This document shows, in pieces, positions 16,801 to 17,013 of a stretch of DNA of 17,013 bases. A program made the position numbers and the translations under genes. Positions within the stretch are counted from its first letter, which is position 1. Every line of letters starts with the position of its first letter. The notes under the pieces are model-generated. The model was not told the DNA's origin. It made no database searches and saw only the letters and a program-made list of their open reading frames with translations. The DNA comes from Zygnema cylindricum (Eukaryota > Streptophyta > Zygnematophyceae > Zygnematales > Zygnemataceae), in NCBI GenBank assembly GCA_037447655.1, contig JBBHKE010000969.1, positions 1-17,013 of the forward strand, read 5' to 3'.

Positions 16801-17013
16801 ATGTACATTTACTCATGTATATATTCTAAGAAATCGTGTGACAATTTTTCAAGCTTAAAAGATTACAAAACAATATAATTTCTCCCAGTATTCAAGCGGA
16901 GATTATCTGTTTGACGAAATTATTCTTTCTCCAAAGTTCTTCCTATAAAAAAAAAAAGAAAAAAACGTATGCTTACCTCAGCAAGAGGTACGGAGCGAAT
17001 CCTCACCGATTCC
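10661..17013 (-). CDS. RBM34/NOP12-like nucleolar RNA-binding protein, 5' partial
   Basis: Six exons on the minus strand: 16977-17013 (cut by the window edge), 15933-15991, 14187-14256, 13242-13379, 12205-12342 and 10661-11383 (TGA stop). All five introns are GT-AG, and phases are consistent (only the intron between exons 2 and 3 splits a codon). 387 residues are visible. Exon 1 ends ESVRIRSVPLAE and exon 2 begins TKMPRKAAVITG, the signature of the first RRM of the RBM34/Nop12 family. Exon 3 gives a degenerate RNP1 (NAYLVFK). Exons 4 and 5 give RRM2 with RNP2 VFVGNL (residues 91-96) and RNP1 GRGIAFVLF (135-143 or so). Exon 6 finishes RRM2 (KRFLRISR), then an acidic/basic linker with a KKRKR nuclear-localisation-like stretch, the family motif KRPAVAARK, and a long RGG-type tail. 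Yeast Nop12 acts in pre-25S rRNA processing in the nucleolus; a similar role is inferred. The first exons and promoter lie beyond 17013. Confidence 0.92.
11384..12204 (-). other. Intron 5 of the RBM34-like gene
   Basis: 821 bp. The donor GTGAGA (12204) follows FKTK. The acceptor GGAACAG (11384-11386) is weak, with a poor pyrimidine tract, but protein homology and phase 0 support it. It contains an ATT-type microsatellite (11479-11530) and an array of degenerate copies of the end of exon 5 (11704-12104). Confidence 0.8.
11479..11530. repeat. ATT/AAT microsatellite
   Basis: Interrupted AAT and ATT trinucleotide runs within intron 5. Confidence 0.9.
11704..12250 (-). repeat. Tandem degenerate copies of exon 5 end plus donor
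   Basis: The real exon 5 end (12202-12250) encodes NLGRGIAFVLFKTK followed by GTGAGA. Similar stretches lie at about 12053-12104, 11906-11951, 11815-11865 and 11704-11750. On the minus strand these read, for example, TTGGGTCATGGGATAGCTTC...AAAACAAAG|GTGTGA (12053 copy), AATTTGGTC...AAAACAAG followed by GGTAAGA (11815 copy) and AATTTTTGC...GAAACAAAG|GTGCAA (11704 copy). Flanking intron sequence (TCAAAGGCAAGAAA at 12027 and 12176, a 149-bp step) is repeated too. All copies are frameshifted or otherwise degraded relative to the exon. Confidence 0.8.
12343..13241 (-). other. Intron 4 of the RBM34-like gene
   Basis: 899 bp with donor GTGAGT after FDVE and acceptor GGGGACAG before EEDLHK. It contains a perfect two-copy 18-bp direct repeat, ACTTTCTTATAATTACAC (12721-12738 and 12739-12756), and an A run near 13199-13212. 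I see no other feature in it. Confidence 0.85.
12721..12756. repeat. 18-bp direct repeat x 2
   Basis: Two perfect adjacent copies of ACTTTCTTATAATTACAC in intron 4. Confidence 0.95.
13380..14186 (-). other. Intron 3 of the RBM34-like gene
   Basis: 807 bp with donor GTAAGT and acceptor TTTTTGCAG with a good pyrimidine tract. I see no repeat or RNA gene in it. Confidence 0.85.
14257..15932 (-). other. Intron 2 of the RBM34-like gene
   Basis: 1676 bp, the largest visible intron. The donor GTATTT follows RQ-AG and the acceptor TTGTTTGCAG precedes TTGT. It splits a serine codon (AG|T). It hosts a TIR element (14522-15123) that accounts for its extra length. An imperfect hairpin (CTCTGAAAAC...GTTTTTCAGAG) lies near 15352-15388. 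Confidence 0.85.
14522..15123. mobile_element. TACAC-family TIR element in intron 2
   Basis: The left end TACACCACTCATCGTTATTA (14522) and the right end, TACATCGCTCATCGATAGTA in reverse complement (ending 15123), are inverted repeats. They continue into AGTGTTAA on both sides. The element is 602 bp with no coding capacity. Subterminal copies of GCGTTAA, TTAACGC and ATGCTAATTT recur. The ends resemble those at 4441-5349 and 766-788 but are more diverged. No clean target-site duplication is visible. Confidence 0.7.
15992..16976 (-). other. Intron 1 (first visible) of the RBM34-like gene
   Basis: 985 bp with donor GTAAGC and acceptor AATCCAG. It has A-rich tracts near 16624-16643 and 16948-16965. 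I see no transposon end or RNA gene in it. Confidence 0.85.

Overview
The window is eukaryotic nuclear DNA, most likely from the green plant lineage. Three things point there: GT-AG introns of about 0.8 to 1.7 kb, an RBM34/NOP12-family protein with plant-like motifs, and several TTTAGGG/AAACCCTAA-type telomere-like motifs. Large TE-filled introns and a strongly repeat-dominated flank would suit a large-genome charophyte alga or bryophyte, but the species assignment is inference only. Nothing looks prokaryotic.

Region 1 (1-5349) holds no credible gene. It is a pile-up of short non-autonomous DNA transposons and small tandem repeats. I can see three TIR families. One has TACAC...GAATCGYTATTAGCG ends (766-985, 4441-5349, and a diverged copy in an intron at 14522-15123). 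One has TTA-GGGTGG...TTCC ends and resembles PIF/Harbinger (983-1725, 3248-3928, and a one-ended copy from 1964). One has TAGTGTTGGG ends and resembles hAT, with arms packed with the palindrome CGATATATCG (2896-4442 and 4564-4971). They are nested in each other.

Region 2 (about 5350-9311) is a minus-strand non-LTR retrotransposon. Its long ORF carries, in order, a C2HC zinc finger, a reverse transcriptase with all catalytic aspartates, a CxC...H...C zinc knuckle and a restriction-like endonuclease. This is the domain order of R2-type elements. The frame is open for 1012 codons, but one TAA just upstream of the zinc finger separates it from the only plausible ATGs. A 62-bp tandem repeat lies just upstream.

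Region 3 (9312-10660) is non-coding, with CT/GGGAGA microsatellites and a 22-bp direct repeat of two telo-box-like motifs.

Region 4 (10661-17013) is the 3' part of one host gene on the minus strand, an RBM34/NOP12-like nucleolar RNA-binding protein. Six exons are visible (the first is cut by the right edge), all with canonical GT-AG introns and consistent phases, giving 387 residues. It has two RRMs, a basic linker and an unusual C-terminal RGG/glycine-rich tail. Intron 5 contains about four degenerate tandem copies of the end of exon 5 with its splice donor. Intron 2 carries one of the MITEs. The host gene and the transposons show no functional link beyond this intronic insertion.
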